Positions 31,701 through 40,416 of a stretch of 64,000 nt of DNA are shown here, one piece after another. Under the pieces are notes generated by a model, which saw only the letters and a list, made by a program, of their open reading frames with translations, did no database searches and was not told where the DNA came from. The position numbers and the translations under genes are program-made. Positions within the stretch are counted from its first letter, which is position 1. Every line of letters starts with the position of its first letter. Source of the stretch: Leishmania donovani (taxonomy: Eukaryota; Euglenozoa; Kinetoplastea; Trypanosomatida; Trypanosomatidae); NCBI RefSeq assembly GCF_000227135.1, contig NC_018230.1:193761-257760 (forward strand), read 5' to 3'.

Positions 31701-32250
31701 AGGCGTCAACGCCGCTGGACACGGTGGGGATGAGGGAGGAGGCGGCGATGCCTGAGCCCCACGTATGTGAGCATCGGTGGTGGATGCATATAAAGCTTAA
31801 CATCCGTAACAGGAGCAGCACCTTCGCATGCGCCCGTGTAACAGCAACACAGAGAGAGAACAAGGCAACCTGGCAGTGTCCACCCAACCACCACCGTATC
31901 CTCACAGAGCGGCAGGGGGTCGTGGACGGACGGATGGCTGTCGTCTCCGGATCCTCCTTGGCCCTTTCCATCTCACGACACCCACTCGCCAACATCTCCG
32001 GTCTTTCTCTCTCTCTTATCCCCACCCCTTCTTCTCTATCGACGTGTTCCTATAGACGGCTGTTGTGTCCTCTCCGATACCTCACGTGCAAGCGTGCGCC
32101 TCGCTTACTTCCCTTCCTCGGTGTGCTCCTCGCACACACACACACACACACACGACGACGGCATGCGAACGACTGCGCCCACCTCATGTGTCCTCATCCC
32201 TTTCCTGTGTGGTGTCCGTCCTCTGCCTTTCGACACCGTCTCAGAACCTA
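31365..32250 (+). other. Intergenic region
   Basis: Untranslated DNA after the PRMT gene, with a long CA run at about 31664-31699 and another near 32132-32151, plus CT tracts near 32000-32040. No gene is seen. Confidence 0.55.
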
Positions 32251-32731
32251 GTGGTCGCAGGCACCACCACCTCTCTCTCTGTGCGTGCGGGGGAGCCAGG
32301 CAGCCCACCCACCCACCCATCCCCTATCCCTGCCAATGCCGAACCGCTTCTGGCGGCTACAGAGGNNNNNNNNNNNNNNNNNNNNNNNNNNNNNNNNNNN
32401 NNNNNNNNNNNNNNNNNNNNNNNNNNNNNNNNNNNNNNNNNNNNNNNNNNNNNNNNNNNNNNNNGTGAGGTCCCGGGCGGCGTGGTGTCGGAGTGGTCTG
32501 CGACAGTGAGCACGTCTGTGCCATCCACATGATGGGGGAGCGGCTATGAGCTGGGTGGGTGGAGTTCGAGGCAGAGGCGGTGCCGAGAGGACGCTGGGGC
32601 GGTCGACGAGCGGTAACGCGCGCGTCTACGGCTGCTTGGCACCACGCGATGGGGTGCTGTGGGGCAGGGCCGGGTGGCTCGCGCGGCGTTTGAGCTCCTG
32701 CTGGGATGTATGGCAGCGAGACGGTGTGGGC
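32251..32731 (+). mobile_element. SIDER2-type retroposon remnant, copy 1 (contains a gap)
   Basis: Nearly identical to 42431-42828, from GTCGCAGGCACCACCACC to GTATGGCAGCGAGACGGT. Landmarks I associate with Leishmania SIDER2 are present: GAGTGGTCTGCGACAGTGAG, ATCCACATGATGGGGGAGCG and TTGGCACCACGCGATGGGGT. SIDERs are short degenerate retroposons found mostly in 3' UTRs, where some affect mRNA stability or translation. This copy lies between the PRMT and MMAA-like genes. It is broken by 99 N at 32366-32464. Confidence 0.8.
32366..32464. other. Assembly gap (99 N) inside the SIDER2 copy
   Basis: The gap sits after CTACAGAGG and before GTGAGGTCCC. In the sister copy the same place is only a run of G (about 42554-42563), so the missing sequence is probably a G homopolymer, and the N count is likely arbitrary. 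Confidence 0.9.
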
Positions 32732-32842
32732 ATGGAAACCATCTTGCGTGCGGCGCTTCTCCACTCACCACCACCTCCTCCCTTCCTCCCCGCTTCTCGC
32801 GCTAGCAGACCCAGAGGCAGCGGTCGTAGAAGCGCTGCACCC

Positions 32843-32879
<37 letters not shown>

Positions 32880-33148
32880 ACCTGCTGGTTGCATCTTGCA
32901 AGCGAAGATTCCTCTCTCTCTCTCTGCCGTGTTACTCCGTCGACACCCCATCCACCCACCCACCCCAAAGCCTTCTTTCAGAGGCACCTTGTGTGCCGTG
33001 CTGTCGCCTATCCACTCGGGCTCTCGCGGTCCCTCTTCGCTTCTCCTCCCACCCCACGCCACCCGTCGCTGTGAGAGCGAGAGGTGCGGGCCACGCAACG
33101 CGGCACCCATCTATATAGTCACGCGCGGTGCATGGCGCCGTAGAAGCA
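32732..33148 (+). other. Intergenic region with CA microsatellite
   Basis: 5' flank of the MMAA-like gene, with a (CA)n run at about 32847-32878 and CT tracts at 32907-32926 and 33035-33065. AG at 33074 or earlier could be the splice acceptor. No gene is seen. Confidence 0.5.
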
Positions 33149-34198
33149 ATGATAAACCATGTCCCTCGCCCACACATCCACCAGCGGATCTCGGTGGAGG
33201 ACATCATGAAGGGCAACCGCCGCGCCCTGGCCAAGGCCATCACCCTTGCCGAGAGCTCCAACCCTGCCGACTCCATTCGCCTGGGCAACCTGCTCCGCGA
33301 GGTTCACCAGATGGCGACGCTGCGCACCGTGCCGCGCTTCGCGCTCTCTGGCAGCCCCGGTTCCGGTAAGTCAAGCCTCCTGGACACACTCGGATACTAC
33401 CTGTGCGAGAAGAAGAGCATGCGCGTTGGCGTTCTGGCTGTCGACCCATCCTCTACCATCACGCACGGCAGCATCCTCGGTGACAAGACCCGCATGGAGA
33501 AGCTTGGCACGCACCTGAACTCGTACATCCGTCCATCGCCATCCGGTGGGCACCTCGGCGGCGTCACCTCGCGTGCATGGGAGGTGCTGGAGATCTTCGA
33601 GGCCGCGAGCTTCGACGTCGTCTTTGTCGAGACCGTCGGCGTTGGCCAGAGCGAGACACAGTGCAAGGACCTCACGGATATGATGATCCTCCTCGTGCCG
33701 CCCGCCAGCGGGGATGAGCTTCAGGGCATCAAGAAAGGCGTCGTCGAGGTGGCGGACATGGTCGTTGTCACGAAAAACGATGGCAGACGCAAGCCCCTGG
33801 TGCAGCAGACCACGTCCGCCTACGCCCGCGCCGTCATGTACACGGAGAAAAAGCAGGGCTTCGAGAAGCCGGTCATCGCCGTCTCCGCCGAGGAAGGGAC
33901 GAACGTGCCGGAGCTGTGGGAGGCGATGATGCAGATGTGGAACACACGCCTCGAGAGCGGCCAGGTCGCTCACCTGCGCCGCGCCCAATCGACGAAGCAC
34001 TTCTACAACTACTTCGAGATGGAGCTTCTGGCGAAGGCGCGGCGGATGGCGAACCTGGAGATGCAGAACATGGCGCACCGCGTCTGGGAACACGAGATGA
34101 CACCGCGCGAGGCGGGCGACATCATGGTGCTGCGCACGTTGCGGGAGCACTTGGCAGCGGAAGCGGCCGTGCAGCATGGCGCTGGAACAATGGCGTGA
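33149..34198 (+). CDS. MMAA/MeaB/ArgK-type GTPase (methylmalonyl-CoA mutase chaperone)
   Basis: A G3E-family P-loop GTPase of 349 aa that loads and repairs adenosylcobalamin on methylmalonyl-CoA mutase. Walker A GSPGSGKS is at 68-75. Next come VDPSST, DKTRM, the long switch region SPSGGHLGGVTSRAWEVLE, and VETVGVGQSE, all hallmarks of MeaB/MMAA. The G4 motif reads TKND in place of NKxD. The C-terminal helices (residues about 260-349) match the dimerisation arm. The frame opens at 33128 only with a GTG; ATG 33149 is the first usable start. That leaves a very short N-terminus (MINHVPRPHIHQR) without a clear mitochondrial presequence, although the mutase is mitochondrial. No mutase gene is nearby, which is normal for these genomes. 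Confidence 0.92.
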   Translation: MINHVPRPHIHQRISVEDIMKGNRRALAKAITLAESSNPADSIRLGNLLREVHQMATLRTVPRFALSGSPGSGKSSLLDTLGYYLCEKKSMRVGVLAVDPSSTITHGSILGDKTRMEKLGTHLNSYIRPSPSGGHLGGVTSRAWEVLEIFEAASFDVVFVETVGVGQSETQCKDLTDMMILLVPPASGDELQGIKKGVVEVADMVVVTKNDGRRKPLVQQTTSAYARAVMYTEKKQGFEKPVIAVSAEEGTNVPELWEAMMQMWNTRLESGQVAHLRRAQSTKHFYNYFEMELLAKARRMANLEMQNMAHRVWEHEMTPREAGDIMVLRTLREHLAAEAAVQHGAGTMA

Positions 34199-35057
34199 GG
34201 GGAGAGCGAGCCGAGCGTGACTGGAAGGTAGAGAGCGAGGTGAACCGTCGTGGGAGGCACAAGGAGGAGAGAGAGAGAGAGACGCAACGGTAGATAAACT
34301 GGCTGATCGGGGTGCACACCCACACACACACACACACACACACAGGGGAGAGCGTAAGCAGCAACTCAGCTGCACTCTACCACCACTCTCCTGGCCCCCT
34401 CCCCTCCCCCACCCCTTATCCTCTCGCCTCTTGCGGCTCCGTGAAGGAGGTGTTGGTGTGGAGGGATGGAGGCCTGGAGAGCGGTGGTAGAGGAGCGGTC
34501 GATGAAGCGCTGTCTTCACCGAAGGGACCGTAGTGCGGCACGCGAGCGCACCTCTTTCCGAGTCGGGGGAGGGGATATCAGCCTTTGCGGTGCACCACTG
34601 CATCACCCACGCCACGCTTTCTTGGATAACCGCCACGACGGTGCACCGTCACGGCCGCCCTTCTTCTTCTGCCTCTGCTCTGTCCGTCGTGTCGCCTCTA
34701 TTCCAGTGCCGCGCGGATGTGGGATGAGGCACGCATGCGTGCACCACGCGCACTCCACCACCACCTCTCTCTCTGTCTCTCGTCTCTGCGTGATCGTACT
34801 CTGTTCCCCATCGGTGCCGTTGTGGGTGTGTCCTTCTTTTCCGTTGTTGGCAACGTGGTGATCTTCACATCCTGCACGCACACGCGCGCGCGCACACACA
34901 CACATGTGTGCGTACGTGTAGGTACGTGTCTACCTCTGAGGAGCATCCGGCTTGTGGGCGCTGTCGAATACCTCCTCCAGCCCCTCTCCTGCGCTGCACC
35001 CACTCTACAGACCCACACACACACACACACACACAAGGATACATCTCCTTCGACATC
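34199..35057 (+). other. Intergenic region
   Basis: 3' flank of the GTPase with a CA run near 34318-34344, and 5' flank of the XRN-like gene with CA/CG alternation near 34877-34904 and a CA run at 35011-35036 just before its ATG. No gene is seen. Confidence 0.5.
34972..35010 (+). promoter_or_regulatory. Probable spliced-leader acceptor for the XRN-like gene
   Basis: A pyrimidine tract with few interruptions ends in CACTCTACAG, with AG at 35009-35010, 47 nt upstream of the ATG at 35058. The short 5' UTR is largely a CA repeat. Confidence 0.5.
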
Positions 35058-37085
35058 ATGTACGCCGTGACACGGTACTTGTGCCACATCGCCGGCGTAG
35101 GCGGCAGCGGTGGCATGGGGGGTATCAGCAGCACCGGCACCAGCAGCAGTGGTGGTGATCTACGCGGTCCCGCAATCAGCTATCGCAACTCCCTCCAACT
35201 CGCCGACGCCTTTCAGCCGGTGCAGCACCGCAATCAGTGGCCCTTCGATCACGTGCTCATCGACGTCTCCTTCTTCGCCAACTCCCTCGGCTACCTCACA
35301 CGCGACCTGGTCGGCCACGAACGCGACTGCGAAACGGTGAAGAATGTCCATCGACAGCTGCAGACCGTCATCCTGCGCCGCCTCCAGCCGCGCAAGAGCC
35401 TCGCATTCCTGCTAGACGGCAGCGAGCCGCTCTGGATGCTCGAGCATCGACGCCTCTTCCCTGGCCGACGGTACGACTCCAGGGTATATCGCAGCTGTGC
35501 CTCGCCGATGCCCTACCTGCTGGAAGAGAAACTCCGCGGCACGGCCATGGAGCAGCGCACCCCGCCCTCGGAGGCCGTCATCAGCGGTCCAGCCACCCCC
35601 GGACTGGCAGAGGGCAAGATGAGCGCTTATCTGCTGGACCTTGCAACTCGCATTCTCCGGCCTCCGACGTTCCCACCGCTCCTCGACGCCACGGTCACGG
35701 CGAAGGACACAGTCTGCCTGGTCGGCGGGCCCGAGCTCGCTTGGTTGGCTGTTGGTATGACGCCGTTTCGCAACATCACAAGCGTAACGCTGCAGCAGGG
35801 AGAACTGAAGAGCTGCTCGCTGCAGGAATCGATGGTATGGATGCGGCTGGATCACCTGCTGAGGGCGGCGCCAGAGCAGGTGAACGGCGACGGTGGCGCG
35901 GCGTTGGCGCTGCAGCGGCGCCTGGCCGCTGTCCGTACGGATCTAGTTCTACTCTACCTTCTGGCCAATGGTCATCCCACTACAGGGCTGCCGCAGGTGC
36001 TGGCTACGCCGTTCGCGGACGTGCTGGACGCGTACGTGGACATGGAGAAGGAACAGCACAGCGCCGCAGCGCCGAGCCCGCCGCAGAACGTCCGGCGCCT
36101 TCGCAGCGTATTATTCGACGAAGAGCCCGTTACAGGCACTCACCTTGAGCAGCCAGGGCTGCGACTGCGCTTAGTGTCCCTGCAGCAGCTGCTCGTGCGC
36201 ATCGTGCGGGCGTTGTCCGGAGCCCACGTTGGTCTGCCGGCCGGCAACCGCCCCACCCCCCACGCGGCCACGCTGCTGGAGATGACGCTGCAGACACACG
36301 GGCTGCTCTGCGGTGGCGGCGTTCCGTCTCAAGCGTGGAGCCCCACGCCCGATCCGGCAGATGGCTCGAGTGGCGGCAGCAGCACCGCCGCCTTGAACGG
36401 CACCGTGCTCCTGGACAAGTTCCCGAGGCTGTCTGCGGAGATGCTCCTACAGCACGTGACTTACCTCCTCAGCCGCGGAGCGAAGCAGCGAACGGCGAAC
36501 TCGGCTGACGGTGCCGGCGAGGGCAGCGACAGCATCTACCTGAGCCCACAGCGCACACGGCACTTTGGGCTGACCGGCGTCGAGACGCTCCTCCTCAGCG
36601 CCACGCGGGCGGAGCAGGTGAACCAAGTATTGCCCTTGTACGTTCGCGGCCACACCCTTCCTGACGAGGTGGCGTCGGACATCACGCAGACGCGCAACAT
36701 CCACGAGGCCGTACGCAAGACGCAGCGGGTGCTCAGTCGCGTGCTGCAGCAGGCCAGTCAGGAACTGGCCAGTCGATCTGGTAGTGGCACCGCCGCGGTC
36801 GATGATGCTGGCCACAACGGTCCGCACCCTGCTCTCGCTCACCTTCCGTCGCACTTGTTCGTGCGCACCGCCGGTGCTCGCGGGCCGCCGCCGGGGTGGA
36901 AGTACTACGGCGTGCACCTTGGCATCAAGGCAGAGGCCATGAACGTGCGGTACAGCCTCAACGCATCTGACACGGCGACGCTGCACCTCATCGATAGCAA
37001 CGGTAGCAGCAACAGCGGTGACGTCATCGCGGCTGCAGGGGGCGAGGTTGGTGCGGAGTCCACCCGCAGCGGCATGGCCGACTGA
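35058..37085 (+). CDS. XRN-family-like protein with degenerate 5'-3' exonuclease active site
   Basis: A 675-aa protein whose N-terminal 250 residues follow the XRN exonuclease order. HVLIDVSFFANSLG (D69) stands for the first acidic motif, and LLDGSEP (D120) for the family's DGVAP. TPGLAEGKMSAYL (181 onward) matches the PGEGEHKIMDYI block with the first Glu lost (L183) and the second kept (E185). VGGPELAWLAVGMTP (222 onward) matches the DADLIMLGLATHEP block with DAD changed to GPE. Loss of these metal ligands suggests a non-catalytic relative, or one with altered chemistry. Later regions are Ala/Ser-rich and not recognised. The open frame starts at 34908, but ATG 35058 follows the splice acceptor. 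The stop at 37083 is followed by more coding-like sequence (next entry). Confidence 0.8.
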   Translation: MYAVTRYLCHIAGVGGSGGMGGISSTGTSSSGGDLRGPAISYRNSLQLADAFQPVQHRNQWPFDHVLIDVSFFANSLGYLTRDLVGHERDCETVKNVHRQLQTVILRRLQPRKSLAFLLDGSEPLWMLEHRRLFPGRRYDSRVYRSCASPMPYLLEEKLRGTAMEQRTPPSEAVISGPATPGLAEGKMSAYLLDLATRILRPPTFPPLLDATVTAKDTVCLVGGPELAWLAVGMTPFRNITSVTLQQGELKSCSLQESMVWMRLDHLLRAAPEQVNGDGGAALALQRRLAAVRTDLVLLYLLANGHPTTGLPQVLATPFADVLDAYVDMEKEQHSAAAPSPPQNVRRLRSVLFDEEPVTGTHLEQPGLRLRLVSLQQLLVRIVRALSGAHVGLPAGNRPTPHAATLLEMTLQTHGLLCGGGVPSQAWSPTPDPADGSSGGSSTAALNGTVLLDKFPRLSAEMLLQHVTYLLSRGAKQRTANSADGAGEGSDSIYLSPQRTRHFGLTGVETLLLSATRAEQVNQVLPLYVRGHTLPDEVASDITQTRNIHEAVRKTQRVLSRVLQQASQELASRSGSGTAAVDDAGHNGPHPALAHLPSHLFVRTAGARGPPPGWKYYGVHLGIKAEAMNVRYSLNASDTATLHLIDSNGSSNSGDVIAAAGGEVGAESTRSGMAD

Positions 37086-37726
37086 TGGGCGTCGATGCCG
37101 TGCTCCGCCTTCCCCACCTCCGCAGAGAAAACGGAAGCAGCGCCAGCGGCAGGATCGCTGCGCATCTTGGCGTGGAACACGCAGCTCAGTCGCCACAGCG
37201 GAGCGCCGACGCGACTGGGACGGGAAGGCATCGACTGGTGCTCTCCAACGCGGTATGCAGCAGCAGCACCAGCAGCACACCGCGAAGTGGGGGCCCCTAC
37301 GCACAAGGCTTTCGCGTGTGCTGCCTGGTGACTTTAGCGGAGTGCCCAGCCAAGCTCTACAATCTCCCCAGCGGGTTCGAGTGCAAGGACGCGTGGGCGG
37401 TGATGAGGCCGAACCTCCAGCTACCGTCCGCCACAGCAGAGGAGCGCGGCTACACCACCGATGGCACCGCAAACGCGTACGCGCAGAAACACACTGACCC
37501 GAAGCTCTACGGCCGCCCTCATCGGGCACTCCTCGCGTCGACGCAGCTGCCGTCCAACGTGGACGGGGAAGGGGGGTGCACACACAGGTGGGCAATCCTT
37601 CCGAGGAGCATCCCCGACAGCCCCTTCCGCTCCGGTCACTCTCGCGTGTTGGTCGAGTTTCGGATGCGGTGCGAAACGCCGGAGAAAACAAAGCCATCCC
37701 CCTCCCACCCCAACGGCCCCTGGTGA
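37085..37726 (+). CDS. Coding-like extension downstream of the XRN-like gene, frame unresolved
   Basis: An open frame of 213 codons starts with an ATG overlapping the upstream TGA. Its middle part (from about 37290) reads as real protein: QGFRVCCLVTLAECPAKLYN and DAWAVMRPNLQL, with high GC3. The first third is less convincing. The frame that continues the upstream gene past its stop also reads well there (GSLRILAWNTQLSRH, about 37159-37203) and is open to 37331. The pattern suggests a longer C-terminus broken by a stop and a frame change, either by sequence error or true decay, more than a separate gene. No splice acceptor of its own is obvious. Confidence 0.4.
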   Translation: MGVDAVLRLPHLRRENGSSASGRIAAHLGVEHAAQSPQRSADATGTGRHRLVLSNAVCSSSTSSTPRSGGPYAQGFRVCCLVTLAECPAKLYNLPSGFECKDAWAVMRPNLQLPSATAEERGYTTDGTANAYAQKHTDPKLYGRPHRALLASTQLPSNVDGEGGCTHRWAILPRSIPDSPFRSGHSRVLVEFRMRCETPEKTKPSPSHPNGPW

Positions 37727-38697
37727 TGAGGATGTGCACGATGGAATGGGATGGGATGACGGGTGTAAGGGAGGAGGAGGAGGAGGAGGAGGAGGAGGGG
37801 AGGGGTTATCGAATCCGTAGTCGGGCTGCATGGCGAGAGGAGGCGCGGGGTTGTTCAAGTCGCTGGCGCGTGACCCACACGCGAACACACAGGCACGCAT
37901 GTGCCTATGCGCGCTCTGGCGATGCTTCCCTGTGTGTGTGTGTGTATTCCTCTGGGCAACTTGTCTAACCGGTGGACGGAAGGGTGCGGGCCAGCAGCGC
38001 TGCGTCCGGCGCGAGGTAATGGTTGACTGATGTGGGTGGTGCTGTGTAGTCTCACCCACAGACTTATGTGGCGTGCGGCAGTGTTGGTGTCTGTGTTGTT
38101 ACTCACAGGCTTTCGCTGACGGCTGAACAGAGGCGCGCACACCGACAGACCCGGCGCGGAAGGCAGTGTACGGATTGTGGCCCACTAGAGGAGCGGGGGA
38201 AAAAAACGAGGAGGGGCGTTGTGAGGTGGTAAAAGGAACGGCACAGACTAGGCGAGATGCGGGCGGTGGTGGATTCGACGCTACAGACGGAGTTAACGGT
38301 TGGCTCATCGGATGATACGTGCGTCAGGTATTTGGGTGTGAGTGCGTGTGCGTGTGTGCTGGAGCCCTCACGAGCTGCCGCCCTCCCCCCTCCTACATCT
38401 CTCTCTATTCCTCTTCCTGCTCTCTGCCACGCACTGCTCACACATGCAGTGGCTTCCCCGCTTGGACGTCCTCCTTGTCCCTCTTCTTGATCTCCCTCTC
38501 GTCTCCTCTCACCCTAGCCCACCTTTCCTGCTCACCGTCTTCACTACCATAACCACACCTCCACAGCAGCCCTCCTCTTGTGTGTAGCGGCGGCGCATCG
38601 TAAAAGCGTCTGCGAGAGACGAATAGAGCTTCGGTAAGACGACACTCGTCCGCGTGCGCAGCAACACACACGCACGCACGCATACTCATCACCAGGC
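37727..38697 (+). other. Intergenic region with GGA repeat
   Basis: 1 kb of non-coding DNA. A (GGA)n purine tract lies at about 37768-37800 and a GT run at 37933-37948. A long CT-rich region at 38385-38560 leads to the next gene. Confidence 0.55.
38456..38566 (+). promoter_or_regulatory. Probable spliced-leader acceptor region for the YbaB-like gene
   Basis: An extended C/T tract offers two acceptors: AG at 38516-38517 and AG at 38565-38566 (CCTCCACAG). The nearer one gives a 131-nt 5' UTR. Confidence 0.4.
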
Positions 38698-39675
38698 ATG
38701 TCATTCCGCTACACGAACCATCTCGTGGCAACCCTGAAGCACCGCCTCTTCCTCGAAGCGGCGCATCGGCAGCTGGTTCGCCAAACCTTCACCGGCGTCT
38801 GCAATGGTATTGAGGTAACCTGCACCGCGTACGGCTCCGTGGTGGGGCTACGGATGCTTGATCGCGCGGTCTGGGAGCCGCACTACCAGGTCGCGGCAGA
38901 CAACGAGTCCGAGGCAGCAGCAGCAACACCAACAGCACCAGCCGCCGTCTCTCCATCGCGCCCCTCGTCATCGTCGTCCTCCTCCTCCACCGCGAGCGGT
39001 AAGACGGGGATCGACCTGGTAAAGCTGTCCGCCAGCATCCAGGCTGCCACGTGGCAAGCGATACAGAAAGTGCGAGCCGCGAAGGAGGAAGCACACAGCC
39101 GCTCGCTTCGCCGCAACCCACAGCTGCTCGCGGAGGCGAGGCTGCGCGACTGGTATGAGCAAGACGCCAACACGCTGCACCCGCGGCCCTTTGATGGCCT
39201 GAAGAACCTCGAGGCAACGGAGTGGATGCAGGCAGTGCGCTTCGGCGTGCCGCAGCCGGCGCGCTACCGGCGCCCCGATGCGGCACTCAAAGACGCGGGG
39301 GAAGGTGGCGATGGCGCGCACACGGACCAGAAGCCCCGCAAGACGATCACGGTGCTACGGGACGAAGACTGCGACCCCGCCAACATCCCGATCGGCTCCG
39401 TCCATCCGCTCTTCGCACCCGGTCTGCTGCAGCTCGAGGTGGACCCTAAGGTTGCAACGAACGGCGGCAGCCGCGTTGATGAGTTGTTTGTGCTGAGCGA
39501 GCAGCGGAAGGAGATGCGCCGTGACGAGGAGGCCTTCTGGGAGCGTGTCGAGCTCATCCGCCGCAGCCAACTTGCCACGATCCCGAAGGGTGCCGTGAAG
39601 CGTGGCTACGCAGACATGGCTGATACGGTGCAGGACAGCATCGACGAGAAGGTGCAGCTGCGCTTTACACAGTGA
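38698..39675 (+). CDS. YbaB/EbfC-like protein, probably mitochondrial
   Basis: A 325-aa protein. The first 29 residues (MSFRYTNHLVATLKHRLFLE...) are basic and hydrophobic, without acids until E20, and could target mitochondria. Residues 30-60 read as beta strands with GIEVTCTAYGSVVGLRML. After a Ser/Ala-rich insert, residues about 104-136 form a long helix, IDLVKLSASIQAATWQAIQK. Two strands carrying G-hydrophobic-x-V-x-x-x-A-x-G, then an L-x-x-x-I-x-x-A-x-x-x-A helix, is the layout of bacterial YbaB/EbfC nucleoid-associated proteins. The C-terminal 190 residues (YEQDANTLHPRPFDGLKNLE and a charged helical end) are not recognised. The assignment is by eye; the protein may instead be an organellar ribosome or nucleoid component. 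Confidence 0.8.
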   Translation: MSFRYTNHLVATLKHRLFLEAAHRQLVRQTFTGVCNGIEVTCTAYGSVVGLRMLDRAVWEPHYQVAADNESEAAAATPTAPAAVSPSRPSSSSSSSSTASGKTGIDLVKLSASIQAATWQAIQKVRAAKEEAHSRSLRRNPQLLAEARLRDWYEQDANTLHPRPFDGLKNLEATEWMQAVRFGVPQPARYRRPDAALKDAGEGGDGAHTDQKPRKTITVLRDEDCDPANIPIGSVHPLFAPGLLQLEVDPKVATNGGSRVDELFVLSEQRKEMRRDEEAFWERVELIRRSQLATIPKGAVKRGYADMADTVQDSIDEKVQLRFTQ

Positions 39676-40416
39676 GAAAAGGCGTGGTCGGTGAGCTTTT
39701 CGGTGCGCTCCGTCAGCCAGTGATGTCGATGCCTCTGTGCATATATATATATATATATATATATGCGTGTGTGTGTGTGTGTGCGCGCCCGCGTACGTGA
39801 GGAGGACTAAAGGGTGTCAACGTGTCTCTGTGTGTGTTGCGGAGAGCAGGATATCGCATGAGAAATGAAGTCCGTCCGTGGCTCGTAAAGGACACCAAGG
39901 GGGGCTCTCTTCACGCCGCTTCCCCCACCCCCATTCCCGTCGTGAAATCCCCTGCGCTGCGGCGGTGTTTTCTGGATTCTCGTCCGCATCTTTCGAACAT
40001 CCTCTCTCTCCTGAACAATCGACATCATTACACCCGCCCGCCCCCCCCGCACACACACACACACACATACACGCGTCGCCGACATCGAGGCGGCTTCGTC
40101 AGTGTGCAGCCTCGCTATTTCTGCAGATCTGGTGTGGAAAGAAGTAAAGGGCGGGGTGCTACGGACAACACGGACTCGGCCAGCGCCTGCCAACGCCCTC
40201 GCTGCGTCATTGGCGGCGAACTTGTTTCCGCCGTTGCGTTGTTTGGAGAGGGGGAGAGGGAGAGGAGAGAGGAGAGAGGCTGTGCTCGACACGCATCATC
40301 GGCGGCGGACGAGAGAGCGCACGCCACTCTTGGTTGCTCTACCACCCCCCTCCCCGCTTTTCTCTTCGCGCGCCCTTACGGGCTTCCCCCGCCCCCCACC
40401 ACCACCACCGCCTGCC
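39676..40416 (+). other. Intergenic region with (TA)n and (GT)n microsatellites
   Basis: Contains a TA run at about 39739-39764 directly followed by a GT run to about 39783, and a CA run near 40050-40069 upstream of the next gene. CT/CCC tracts near 40340-40400 precede the ATG. Confidence 0.6.

Noticed and set aside
33128..33148. GTG as the start of the MMAA-like gene
   Set aside because: Eukaryotic nuclear genes start at ATG; the GTG-led extension is 7 codons long. The same reasoning excludes GTG starts at 8303, 44500, 48867 and 51936.
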